Part shown: in pieces, positions 1-6,200 of the stretch
Position numbering within the stretch: position 1 is the first letter of the stretch
How the letters are laid out: every line of letters begins with the position of its first letter
Source: an uncultured Aquimonas sp.
Lineage (GTDB): Bacteria > Pseudomonadota > Gammaproteobacteria > Xanthomonadales > Xanthomonadaceae
Direction: 5' to 3'
Length of the DNA: 8,001 nt
NCBI GenBank assembly: GCA_946481615.1
Contig: CAMLOR010000154.1
Location: 1-8,001 of the forward strand
Position numbers and translations under genes: made by a program
Notes under the pieces: generated by a model
What the model was told of the DNA's origin: nothing
Database searches by the model: none
What the model saw: only the letters and a program-made list of their open reading frames with translations

Positions 1-52
1 TCGGTTCGAGCGGTTTGTCGCCGGCGTGGGCGCCCCAGGCTTTGATCGACAT
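1..52 (-). CDS. Zinc-type NAD(P)-dependent alcohol dehydrogenase, N-terminal fragment (YahK-like)
   Basis: Only the first 17 codons are inside the window; the gene continues past its left edge. They read MSIKAWGAHAGDKPLEP. This resembles the start of the YahK / cinnamyl-alcohol-dehydrogenase-like family of medium-chain zinc dehydrogenases, whose members begin with M-x-I-K-A-x-x-A and a PLxP segment. Those enzymes reduce aldehydes to alcohols with NADPH in the cytoplasm. A GGAG lies 6 nt upstream of the ATG (positions 62-59), which supports the start. That GGAG sits inside a perfect hairpin (56-84). The gene runs in the same direction as the collagen-like gene, 126 bp downstream of its stop. 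The zinc and Rossmann motifs lie outside the window, so the call rests on the N-terminus alone. Confidence 0.65.
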   Translation of the reverse strand, partial: MSIKAWGAHAGDKPLEP

Positions 53-55
53 GAA

Positions 56-84
56 GTGCTCCGCGCGCGATGGTCGCGGAGCAC
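56..84 (-). promoter_or_regulatory. 5' leader hairpin covering the ribosome binding site of the alcohol dehydrogenase
   Basis: A perfect 10-bp inverted repeat (GTGCTCCGCG at 56-65, its complement at 75-84) encloses a 9-nt loop. On the minus strand its 3' arm contains the GGAG Shine-Dalgarno (62-59), and the stem ends 3 nt before the ATG. Folded RNA would hide the ribosome binding site. It could be a translational switch, or a leftover terminator-type hairpin from the upstream gene. There is no T-run after it, so a classical intrinsic terminator is unlikely. The structure is read directly; the function is inferred. Confidence 0.45.
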
Positions 85-101
85 CTTACCTCAATCTTCG
101 A

Positions 102-125
102 CGCCGCCGGCAAAGATCGGCGGCG
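102..125. repeat. Inverted repeat, 8-bp stem, intergenic
   Basis: CGCCGCCG (102-109) and CGGCGGCG (118-125) flank an 8-nt loop. It is the middle of three hairpins in the gap between the collagen-like gene and the alcohol dehydrogenase. The pure GC stem could form by chance in such GC-rich DNA. No T-run follows on either strand. Confidence 0.4.
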
Positions 126-146
126 CGAGCGCTGGACTGCGGCTGT

Positions 147-172
147 CGCGATGAGCGCCGCGGCTCATCGCG
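147..172 (-). terminator. Possible terminator of the collagen-like gene (hairpin without T-run)
   Basis: A perfect 10-bp stem (CGCGATGAGC at 147-156, complement at 163-172) with a 6-nt loop begins 6 bp past the TGA stop of the collagen-like gene. Its position fits a transcript end. The minus-strand sequence after it has no T-rich tract, so it may instead be a 3' stabilising hairpin or a Rho-assisted stop. Confidence 0.45.
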
Positions 173-178
173 CGCGGA

Positions 179-1849
179 TCATCTCTCGTAGGTGATCGTG
201 ATGCCGGTGGCACCGCCGCTATAGCCCGTCGTGCCCGCGTTGTTCGCCGCATACGGATACACCGGTTCGTTCGGCACCGAGAACGCCTGGCAGCTGCCGG
301 TGGCGTCGATTTCGCGGAAGCTCACGGTGTTCTGCGTGGTGACGGTGGCGCCGGTGGCGATGTAGTACACGTTGGCGCCATTGCGGAACACCCGGCCGGG
401 CGCGCTTTGCCCGCCGGGGCTGCCAGGATCGAACGACACGCCGCTGCTGCCGCTGCAGCCGGCCCCCGTGTAGGCGATCCACAACGGCCGCAGCGATCCG
501 TTGGCCACGGTGAACGAATAGTTCTGCGCGGTGAGGAAGGTGCCGTCCGACAGGCCGCCGTCGATGAAGGCGTAGTTGAGCGTGCGCGTGTCGATGCCGT
601 TGAGACGGACGGTGAAGGGAATCGCACCCGGCACACAGCTCCAGGTGGTGCCGTTGTACTGCAGGATGCTGCCGTTGACGCAACCGGTGCGCTGCACGCT
701 GAGCGTGGAGCCGGTGACTTCGAGGCCGGTGCCGATGGTGTAGGTGATGCCGTTGGCGCCGGTCGCGCCCGTGGCCCCGGTCGCACCGGTGGCGCCTGTC
801 GGGCCCGCGACCGTGCTGGCGGCTCCGGTTGCGCCGGTGGCACCCGTCGGACCCGTCGCCCCGGTCGCGCCCGTGGGACCGGCCACGGTGCTTGCCGCGC
901 CGGTCGGGCCGGTCGCGCCCGTAGCGCCGGTCGGGCCGGTGGGACCCGACACCACGCTGTCGGCACCCGTGGCGCCGGTCGCGCCCGTGGGACCCGTCGC
1001 ACCCGTAGCGCCCGTGGGCCCGGGCACGGTGCTGTCGGCACCGGCCAGGCCCGTGGCGCCGGTCGGGCCAGTCGCGCCGGTGGAACCCGTCGGACCGGGC
1101 ACGATGCTGTCGGCACCGGTCGCACCCGTGGCGCCGGTCGGGCCGGTCATGCCGGTGGCGCCGGTCGGACCGGGCACGATGCTGTCGGCACCGGTCGCGC
1201 CCGTGGCGCCGGTCGGACCGGTCATGCCGGTGGCGCCCGTCGGACCGGGCACGATGCTGTCGGCACCGGCCGCACCCGTGGCGCCGGTCGGACCCGTCGC
1301 GCCGGTGGCGCCGGTAGGACCGGGCACGGTGCTGTCGGCGCCGGCCGCACCCGTCGGGCCGGCCGGACCCGTGGGTCCTGTCGCACCGGCCGGGCCGGCG
1401 ATGGTGCTGTCCGCGCCGGCGGGGCCGGTCGCGCCCGCCGGGCCCGTCGGACCGGTGGCGCCCGCGGCACCGGCCGGACCGGCGATGGTGCTGTCGGCCC
1501 CCGTGGCGCCCGTCGCGCCGGCGGGACCGATCGGACCCGTCGGCCCGGTGGGGCCCGTGGCACCGGTCGCGCCGGTGACGGCGCCTGCGGCGCAGGAACC
1601 GAGCACACCGCTGACGGCGTTGAAGCACAGCACGGAAGTCTGCGTGCCCGCCGCCGCCAGGCCGGGGATGGTCGTCACGCCGAGGGCGTCGATGCGGAAC
1701 AGATCCGCCGTGTCGGCGGCGTTGCGCACCACGAAACCGCCGCCGGGCGGCGGGACCACGGCGACGTTCTGCGCCTGCGCGGCTCCGCCCCCGACTGCGG
1801 CGAGGATGGCGACGGCGAGCGCGCGCCGGTGGAAGGTCGCGGTCGTCAT
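179..1849 (-). CDS. Secreted collagen-like (Gly-X-Y repeat) surface protein
   Basis: This is a 556-residue protein. A Sec signal peptide (HRR, then a hydrophobic core to about 20) ends at AQA26|QN. An N-terminal region (27-91) has two Cys. Residues about 92-364 are collagen-like and dominated by GAT and GPT triplets. A unique C-terminal domain of about 192 residues (365-556) has four Cys and contains the [14 protein letters not shown] and [12 protein letters not shown] segments typical of collagen-like or tail-fibre-like bacterial proteins. The ten repeat units each start with A-D/A-S. The ATG at 1849 is chosen over an in-frame extension upstream because a GGAGG lies 5 nt before it, the signal peptide starts there, and it overlaps the stop of the upstream gene as ATGA. 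It is probably exported and may form a trimeric stalk, with Thr in the Y position as a possible glycan site (inferred from BclA-type proteins). There is no C-terminal anchor, LPXTG or PEP-type tail. The function, adhesion or matrix, is unproven. Confidence 0.85.
   Translation of the reverse strand: MTTATFHRRALAVAILAAVGGGAAQAQNVAVVPPPGGGFVVRNAADTADLFRIDALGVTTIPGLAAAGTQTSVLCFNAVSGVLGSCAAGAVTGATGATGPTGPTGPIGPAGATGATGADSTIAGPAGAAGATGPTGPAGATGPAGADSTIAGPAGATGPTGPAGPTGAAGADSTVPGPTGATGATGPTGATGAAGADSIVPGPTGATGMTGPTGATGATGADSIVPGPTGATGMTGPTGATGATGADSIVPGPTGSTGATGPTGATGLAGADSTVPGPTGATGATGPTGATGATGADSVVSGPTGPTGATGATGPTGAASTVAGPTGATGATGPTGATGATGAASTVAGPTGATGATGATGATGANGITYTIGTGLEVTGSTLSVQRTGCVNGSILQYNGTTWSCVPGAIPFTVRLNGIDTRTLNYAFIDGGLSDGTFLTAQNYSFTVANGSLRPLWIAYTGAGCSGSSGVSFDPGSPGGQSAPGRVFRNGANVYYIATGATVTTQNTVSFREIDATGSCQAFSVPNEPVYPYAANNAGTTGYSGGATGITITYER
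758..1498 (-). repeat. Tandem coding repeats, ten units, mostly 75 bp, in the collagen region
   Basis: A landmark recurring as A(C/T)(G/C)(A/G)(T/C)GCT(G/T) marks each unit. It starts at 810, 885, 951, 1026, 1101, 1176, 1251, 1326, 1401 and 1485. Spacing is 75 bp except for 66 (885 to 951) and 84 (1401 to 1485), differences of exactly three codons. A standard unit encodes 25 residues: a seven-residue break such as GADSIVP plus six perfect Gly-X-Y triplets. The outer units differ: those nearest the C-terminus carry AASTVAG and those nearest the N-terminus ADSTIAG. The units starting at 1101 and 1176 encode identical protein and differ at only 3 of 75 bases. Confidence 0.9.
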
Positions 1850-2631
1850 GCAGTCCTCCGCAGCAGGAACGTACGGCGCATCTCGCGCCGCATGAGAGGC
1901 AGGCCCGCCAGCAGGCCGATGCACAGGAGGGCGAGCGACCACGGCGAAGCCGCCGGGATGACTTCCAGCTGCGGCATCACGACCGCGCCGCCGCCGAACC
2001 AGCCCTGCACGTTGGCGTTGCCGCCCTGGTTGGTTTCGTCGGGCGCGAGCGGCTGCCCGGTGGCATGCACGTCCCACACGGCGACGTGGGTGATGTCCTG
2101 CGTGCCGGTCGCCAGCAATTGCAGGAAGGCCGTATTCCCGGCCACCGTGGAATCGATGCGCAGCGGCGCGCCCGTGCCCAGCAGCGTGAGCGCATTGGCC
2201 ACGCGCTGGGTGGCGCCCGCTTCCAGCCGCAGGCGCCGGCCCTGCGTCGTCGCCGCGCGCAGACTGGCGAATTCGGTGGTGCCCAGGATCAGGCTATCGC
2301 CCGGCGCATCGAGGAATTCGACCAGCGAACTGCCGGCGAGAACGCTGCCGCGGTTTTCCCAGTCGCCCGCCAGGCGCAGCACGCCGCTGCCAAGATCGGC
2401 GCTGCCGCCGGCCAGGATGCGGAAATCGTCGAGGCGATCGAGGCGGCCCGCGCCCAGACGCAGCACGCCCTGGCCCACGTAGCTCGTACCGGCAAAATCG
2501 ATGCGGCCGCCGTTGATTTCGAGCCGCGCCCCCGCGGGAACCCGGATCTCGGCGCAGACACCGGCGCTCGCCAACAGCAACACGGCCGCGAGGATGCGGC
2601 GCGCGCTCGACACAAAGGATGGCATCGGCAT
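1846..2631 (-). CDS. Secreted beta-repeat protein with a C-terminal sorting-like tail (IPTL/PEP-CTERM type)
   Basis: This is a 261-residue protein. The signal peptide ([17 protein letters not shown], cleavage near 27|28) is followed by about 180 residues of short beta-strand-like repeats rich in L, G and D. Examples are [18 protein letters not shown] and repeated LRLEAG/LRID motifs. They resemble the beta-solenoid 'G-x-W-x-N-x-G-x-x-x-x-G' proteins of exported adhesins, including the closing V-x-V-x-D-x-x-A and N-x-x-W-F segment. The C-terminus (about 224-253) has V-IPAASPW, a hydrophobic helix ([15 protein letters not shown]) and an Arg cluster (RREMRR). That is the tripartite layout of IPTL-CTERM/PEP-CTERM sorting tails, though the motif is not canonical. 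The start at 2631 follows a GGGGGG tract; an ATG two codons later (2625) is equally possible. The stop overlaps the start of the collagen-like gene. No close family was recognised, so the function is unknown. Confidence 0.75.
   Translation of the reverse strand: MPMPSFVSSARRILAAVLLLASAGVCAEIRVPAGARLEINGGRIDFAGTSYVGQGVLRLGAGRLDRLDDFRILAGGSADLGSGVLRLAGDWENRGSVLAGSSLVEFLDAPGDSLILGTTEFASLRAATTQGRRLRLEAGATQRVANALTLLGTGAPLRIDSTVAGNTAFLQLLATGTQDITHVAVWDVHATGQPLAPDETNQGGNANVQGWFGGGAVVMPQLEVIPAASPWSLALLCIGLLAGLPLMRREMRRTFLLRRTA
1855..1859 (-). promoter_or_regulatory. Ribosome binding site of the collagen-like gene
   Basis: The minus strand reads GGAGG 5 nt before the ATG at 1849. It lies inside the last codons of the upstream gene and fixes the start of the collagen-like protein. 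A strong own site plus the ATGA overlap suggests both coupled and independent initiation. Confidence 0.8.
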
Positions 2632-2716
2632 ACGGCCCCCCACCGTTCGCACGAAGCCCGACCTTAACACAGCGGACTCGGCCGTGAAGGGCGAACGGCG
2701 CAGTAGACTGCCGGCC
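2632..2716. promoter_or_regulatory. Divergent promoter region between the surface operon and the DUF924 gene
   Basis: This is an 85-bp gap between two divergent starts. On the plus strand TAGACT (2704-2709) ends 7 nt before the DUF924 ATG, which places transcription initiation at or next to that ATG. On the minus strand TAAGGT (2666-2661) fits the TAnnnT -10 consensus about 30 nt upstream of the surface-operon ATG. No convincing -35 box is visible for either. The assignments rest on position and a short consensus. Confidence 0.45.
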
Positions 2717-3271
2717 ATGCCCCGCTCGCCCGACGCCGTCGTCGAATTCTGGCGCAATGCCGGCCCCGCCCGCTGGTTCGGCAAGTCCGATGCCTTCGAC
2801 GCCGACCTGCGCGAACGCTTCGAGGCGAGCCACCACGCGGCGGCGCGCGGCGAATTCGATGCGTGGGCGGCGACGGCCGAAGGCGCGCTCGCGCTGGTGC
2901 TGTTGCTCGACCAGTTCCCGCGCAACCTCTATCGCGGCTCGGCGCATTCCTACGCCACCGACGGCAAGGCACGCGCCATCGCGCGCGCCGCGATCGCCGC
3001 CGGCCATGACGTGAAGGTCGAGCCCGCGTTGCAGGTCTTCTTCTACATGCCCTTCGAGCATTCCGAAGACCTGGCCGACCAGCGCCGCGCCGTCGCGCTC
3101 ATCGAAGCGCTGTGCACGCGCATCGGCGACCGCACCTCGATGCAATGGGCCATGCTGCACCACGACATCATCGAACGCTTCGGAAGATTCCCGCACCGCA
3201 ACGCCGCGCTGGGGCGCGAGACGACGGTCGAAGAACAGGCCTTCCTCGACGGCGGCGGCTTCGCCGGCTGA
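2717..3271 (+). CDS. DUF924 family protein
   Basis: This 184-residue cytoplasmic protein has no signal peptide. It carries the family hallmarks: an N-terminal V-x-E-FWRxAGPxRWFxK with D-x-x-F-D segment (about 7-25), the LVLLLDQFPRNLYRG motif followed by A-x-x-S-Y-A-T-D (about 59-80), FFYMPFEHSEDLADQ (about 102-116), and HHDIIERFGRFPHRNAALGR near the C-terminus. Length and motif order match intact members. The family is predicted to fold as TPR-like helices and has no agreed function. The ATG at 2717 is the only sensible start. There is no Shine-Dalgarno, but a -10-like TAGACT sits 7 nt upstream, suggesting a leaderless mRNA. It stands alone, divergent from the surface operon and convergent with the DUF2935 gene. 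Confidence 0.88.
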   Translation: MPRSPDAVVEFWRNAGPARWFGKSDAFDADLRERFEASHHAAARGEFDAWAATAEGALALVLLLDQFPRNLYRGSAHSYATDGKARAIARAAIAAGHDVKVEPALQVFFYMPFEHSEDLADQRRAVALIEALCTRIGDRTSMQWAMLHHDIIERFGRFPHRNAALGRETTVEEQAFLDGGGFAG

Positions 3272-3277
3272 AGCGCG

Positions 3278-3300
3278 AGGCGCCGCGAGCCGCGGCGCCT
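3278..3300. terminator. Hairpin between convergent genes, possible bidirectional terminator
   Basis: AGGCGCCGCG (3278-3287) and its exact complement (3291-3300) leave a 3-nt loop. GCGC on both sides (3273-3276 and 3301-3304) can extend the stem past a bulged G. It lies in the 44-bp gap between the stops of the DUF924 and DUF2935 genes. No T-run follows on either strand: AAAAA at 3310-3314 becomes T's only upstream of the hairpin on the minus strand. Efficiency is therefore uncertain. Confidence 0.6.
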
Positions 3301-3315
3301 GCGCGGAGCAAAAAT

Positions 3316-4206
3316 TCAAGCCACGCGGCGCAACTCGTCGGCCGCCTTCAGCGCCTCGCGGCGCACATGGTCGGCGAGCGTCGGGTGGATGATGCTGCGG
3401 ATCTTGCCCGCATCGATGCCCTCTTCGGCAGCCACCTTGAAATCGATGATCTGCTCCGTGGCGTCGAGACTCTTCTTCGCATCGGCCGCGCCCTGGTTGA
3501 GTTTGCCGAAGGCTTCGCTGGTGGCCGTGGCCTTGTCGATCAGTTCGCGTTCGCGCGGATCGAGCAGATGCGCGACGAAATCGGCATGCTCGCCCATGAT
3601 GGTGTTCCAGAACTTCACGGCCTCGTCGCGCTCGAGTTCGACCTGGCCGGACGACAACCGGCCCAGGCGTCGGGCGAAGTAGTCGGCTTCCATCGCCGTG
3701 TGATCGAAGAACGTCGGCCACACCAGGCTGCGTACCTTGCCGCTGGCATGCGCATCACGCTGCGCACGCTTGAACTCCGCGAAGCGCTGCGCCTGGTCGA
3801 TGGATGCCTGATTGAACGCCGAGAGCGCTCCCTTGTCGAGCCGCGCCGCCTTCGTGGCCGCGAGGCGATCCGTGAAGACCGTCCTGAACTTCTCGACCTC
3901 GGCGCGCAGCGATGCCAGTTCCGGGCCCGGCATCAGCATCAGGAAGAACGCCGTGTGTTCGAGCAGCTGTTCGTTCCAGAACAGATTCTCGGCGATCGAA
4001 TGCGCGACCGGATCGTCGCTGGCGGGCAGGTAGGTGGGCTTGTGCCCGCCGGGCTCGGCTTTCACACCGGGAAACTGCGCATCCTGCGCCCAGGCCTGGG
4101 GAACGGAGCCCAACAGCATGCTCCCCGCGATTCCGATGCCCGCGAATCGGAGCAGTTGGCGGCGTTGCAGGAAATCGACTCGATGCAGCGGCGTTGCGCT
4201 ACGCAT
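3316..4206 (-). CDS. Tat-exported DUF2935-like (ferritin-like) protein
   Basis: This is a 296-residue protein. A twin-arginine signal (LQRRQLLRFAG, Arg15-Arg16, then a GIGIAGSMLLG core, cleavage near AWA40|Q) implies export in a folded state, often cofactor-loaded. The mature part is helical and has two similar halves. Half 1 has FWNEQLLEH (76-84) and PTFFDHTAME (164-173). Half 2 has FWNTIMGEH (199-207) and PTLADHVRRE (275-284). Repeated EH...DHxxxE sets (E83, H84, H169, E173; E206, H207, H280, E284) look like metal ligands of a ferritin-like four-helix bundle, as proposed for DUF2935 proteins. The family call is from motif memory; metal binding is inferred. The ATG at 4206 has an AAGGAGG 5 nt upstream. 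It lies downstream of the cytochrome-lectin gene on the same strand, 189 bp away, with its own likely promoter. Confidence 0.78.
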   Translation of the reverse strand: MRSATPLHRVDFLQRRQLLRFAGIGIAGSMLLGSVPQAWAQDAQFPGVKAEPGGHKPTYLPASDDPVAHSIAENLFWNEQLLEHTAFFLMLMPGPELASLRAEVEKFRTVFTDRLAATKAARLDKGALSAFNQASIDQAQRFAEFKRAQRDAHASGKVRSLVWPTFFDHTAMEADYFARRLGRLSSGQVELERDEAVKFWNTIMGEHADFVAHLLDPRERELIDKATATSEAFGKLNQGAADAKKSLDATEQIIDFKVAAEEGIDAGKIRSIIHPTLADHVRREALKAADELRRVA

Positions 4207-4211
4207 GACGT

Positions 4212-4218
4212 CCTCCTT
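4212..4218 (-). promoter_or_regulatory. Strong ribosome binding site of the DUF2935 gene
   Basis: The minus strand reads AAGGAGG 5 nt before the ATG at 4206. It is the best Shine-Dalgarno in the window, fixes the start just before the Tat signal, and suggests high expression. Confidence 0.85.
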
Positions 4219-4258
4219 GGGATGGACCGTGCCGGGTGCGAATGCGCGAACTGCTGCG

Positions 4259-4285
4259 AGTCTACGCTCGCGGCCTGCCTTCCAA
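4259..4285 (-). promoter_or_regulatory. Candidate promoter of the DUF2935 gene
   Basis: The minus strand has TTGGAA (4285-4280), a 15-bp spacer, then TAGACT (4264-4259), giving a leader of about 45 nt. The -10 hexamer is identical to the one before the DUF924 gene. The spacer is short for a sigma-70 promoter, so this is tentative. The rest of the 189-bp gap (4207-4395) shows no gene and no clear terminator for the cytochrome gene. Confidence 0.4.
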
Positions 4286-4395
4286 GGGACTCGCTAACGG
4301 ATGTGGTTGGTCTGGGTTTTCCTCGCGTATGCGCGTCCGTGCGGGCGCGACCGCATGGACGCCATCAAACCTGCGCTTGTCTTCCGGGCCGGCCT

Positions 4396-6027
4396 CTACG
4401 GCGCCGGCGCCTGACAGCATCCGCACACCGACATCACGCCGGGCTGCGTTGTCGTCCACTGCCCGTTCCACTTCAGCTCGACGGCACCGCAGGCTTTCGC
4501 ACAGGCGGCCGGCGCCTCGCCGTTGTTCCAGATCGGACCGGCGTCGACGTCGGCGCAGGTCTTCGTCGCCAGGCCGAGCAGGAAGCTGAAATCGGCGTCG
4601 TAGTTCTTCGGATGCTTCGGGTCGGGGCCGGTCCAGGCGAGCGTGGCGCCCTTGTGGCAATCGACGCAGTTGCCGATCTTCGGGTCGGCCTGGATGTAGG
4701 TTTCCAGCGCGCCGTTGCCCATGAAGGCGGGCACCGAACCATTCACGAGCTGCACGCCGTCGGGTTCGACGTTGCCGCCCCAGTTGGTGCCGATGAGGTA
4801 GTAGTGCTGGAACACCGAACCGGCGGCGGCCAGTTGCGCGCGCCACGCGGTGTTGAGTTGCTGCGTGAGCTTGTAGACCTGCCAGCAGTGCGAAACCTGC
4901 GTGCCGCAGAGCGCATCGCCCTGCTTCGTCGTGTAGTGCCCCGCATAAGGCTGCGTGCGGTCCCACAGATACGCCTTCTGGCCGAGCTTGGGCGTCGGCG
5001 GCTGGTTGACGCCGGCGGCGCGACAGGCCGCGTTCCAGTAACTCCACGTGCCGCTTTCGCCCTCGGCCACCGGGCACTGGTTCTTCGCGATGGTCTTGTA
5101 GCAGTTCGGGTCGGTGGCGTCGCAGGCCTGCGCGGCGAAGGGCGCATTGTCTTCGTGCTCGAACGAGGCCCAGACGAACTGCGGCAGCAGGTTGCCGAAT
5201 TCGCCGTTGTTCTGGATCAGGTGCAGGCCCACGAGGCCGAGGGTCACTTCCTGGCAGAGCGGCTTGCCGTCCGCGACGTACTCGCCTTCGATGTCGAGCA
5301 AGGCGCGCTGGCTGAAGTAGTCGCCCTTCTCGCTGTCTTCGATGATGCGCCAGGCGGCCTTGATCTCGATCGCGCCCAGGGCCCCGTTCGGCTTCGTCAT
5401 GTCGCCCACGGGCAGCGCGACGGTCTTGCCGGCTTCGACGAAGATCTGCTGGCCTGCCAGGCTGTCGAGGCCATTGCCGACGATGTAGTTCTTCTCGATA
5501 TCGTTGAGCCGGCGCTCGAACAGCGTCCAGTTGCCGTCGACGTCGATCAGCGGCTGGCCGGTCGCCTGCTGGAATTCCTCGTCGCGCGATTGATCGCCGG
5601 ATTTGGCGATGAGATCGAAGCGCGGCAGGTTGTCAGGATTGGCGCAGCTCGCCACATCGCCGCCGAACACGTCTTCCGGGCGCGACCAGGCCTGCCACAC
5701 GGCCGGCGCATCGCCGGCGAGCCCCTGCTTCGGATCGCTGCCGCCGTTCGCCGACCAGTTCAGGGCGACGAACATCTGCCAGGCCATGTTGTCGAACGGC
5801 GACTGCACGTCCTCGTCGAAGGACGCGACATCGTTGCTCAGGCCCTGGTAGCCGAAGGATTTCTTCTCGATCGCAGGATCCGGACCGAGGAACGAAGGCA
5901 CGACGCTGCAGAGTTTTCCGCTGCCGTCGGCGCAGTAGACCGGCTGCGGCGTATAGGTGGGCGCGGGGTCGGCGGCGGAAGCGGCCGTGGCGAAGCCCAC
6001 GGCGAGAAGCGTGGCGAGGCGGCGCAT
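4396..6027 (-). CDS. Secreted single-haem cytochrome c-like protein with a C-terminal MVL-type lectin repeat
   Basis: This is a 543-residue protein. The signal peptide is MRRLATLLAVGFATAASA|AD. A long periplasmic domain contains NMAWQMFVALNW (80-91), GLVGLHLIQ (264-272) and FVWASFEHEDNAP (284-296), segments I associate with large bacterial 'cytochrome c family' proteins. One haem site, CVDCH, is at 454-458 (4654-4668). Residues about 491-538 (4414-4557) read DAGPIWNNGEAP, then WNGQWTTTQPGVMSV. This matches the GPLWSNxEA...F-x-GQW-x-T...MSV signature of one repeat of Microcystis MVL mannan-binding lectin, here with extra Cys (491, 509, 513, 535, 537, 538). A second Cys-rich area lies at 302-336. 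The ATG at 6027 is chosen for its signal peptide and an upstream AGGGGG; a longer in-frame reading lacks support. Electron transfer is inferred from the haem motif and sugar binding from the lectin motif. It is divergent from the ankyrin gene. Confidence 0.8.
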   Translation of the reverse strand: MRRLATLLAVGFATAASAADPAPTYTPQPVYCADGSGKLCSVVPSFLGPDPAIEKKSFGYQGLSNDVASFDEDVQSPFDNMAWQMFVALNWSANGGSDPKQGLAGDAPAVWQAWSRPEDVFGGDVASCANPDNLPRFDLIAKSGDQSRDEEFQQATGQPLIDVDGNWTLFERRLNDIEKNYIVGNGLDSLAGQQIFVEAGKTVALPVGDMTKPNGALGAIEIKAAWRIIEDSEKGDYFSQRALLDIEGEYVADGKPLCQEVTLGLVGLHLIQNNGEFGNLLPQFVWASFEHEDNAPFAAQACDATDPNCYKTIAKNQCPVAEGESGTWSYWNAACRAAGVNQPPTPKLGQKAYLWDRTQPYAGHYTTKQGDALCGTQVSHCWQVYKLTQQLNTAWRAQLAAAGSVFQHYYLIGTNWGGNVEPDGVQLVNGSVPAFMGNGALETYIQADPKIGNCVDCHKGATLAWTGPDPKHPKNYDADFSFLLGLATKTCADVDAGPIWNNGEAPAACAKACGAVELKWNGQWTTTQPGVMSVCGCCQAPAP

Positions 6028-6057
6028 GCAATCCCCCTGATCGATGGCGGTGGGGCC

Positions 6058-6063
6058 TGTATA
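6058..6063 (-). promoter_or_regulatory. Candidate -10 box of the cytochrome-lectin gene
   Basis: The minus strand reads TATACA about 30 nt upstream of the ATG at 6027, a near-consensus -10 in very GC-rich DNA. No good -35 is visible at 17-18 bp. A short inverted repeat (CGCCGC at 6064-6069, complement further upstream) lies where a regulator could bind, but may be chance. Confidence 0.5.
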
Positions 6064-6166
6064 CGCCGCCGATGCGCGCGGCGGTAGGTGACAGATTCCT
6101 AGATCGGCACGTGGCGAAAACTGCGCGTTTCGGCGCACGGACGATGGCGCCGGCGATCGGGCCGCC

Positions 6167-6172
6167 TACACT
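6167..6172 (+). promoter_or_regulatory. Candidate -10 box of the ankyrin gene
   Basis: TACACT matches the TAnnnT core and lies 28 nt upstream of the GTG start. No -35 match is seen. The 173-bp divergent region (6028-6200) therefore has a candidate -10 box for each direction, so the two genes could share a regulator. Confidence 0.4.
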
Positions 6173-6200
6173 GCGCCTCCCTCGTTGCCGGGAACCTTGC

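Noticed and set aside
758..1498. The regular 75-bp spacing suggested a CRISPR-like array
   Set aside because: There are no repeat/spacer alternations. The whole stretch is in-frame coding sequence for collagen triplets, with unit-length changes in multiples of three codons.
744..1895. A plus-strand frame with APVAPVGP repeats, resembling a proline-rich protein
   Set aside because: It is the direct antisense of the Gly-Ala-Thr/Gly-Pro-Thr codons. It has no signal peptide, no ribosome binding site and no non-repeat domain of its own.
407..2482. A 691-codon open frame on the plus strand opposite the surface operon
   Set aside because: It is Arg/Gly-rich low-complexity sequence created by the collagen repeats read backwards. 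The opposite strand has signal peptides, ribosome binding sites and coherent domains.
4302..4364. A 20-codon minus-strand open frame in the gap between the cytochrome and DUF2935 genes
   Set aside because: It is very short, basic, has no convincing ribosome binding site and shows no recognisable feature.
3112..6087. A 991-codon plus-strand open frame spanning several genes
   Set aside because: It runs through the end of the DUF924 gene, then antisense to DUF2935 and the cytochrome gene. It has Arg/Ala/Val-rich composition and no recognisable domain, typical of a high-GC shadow.
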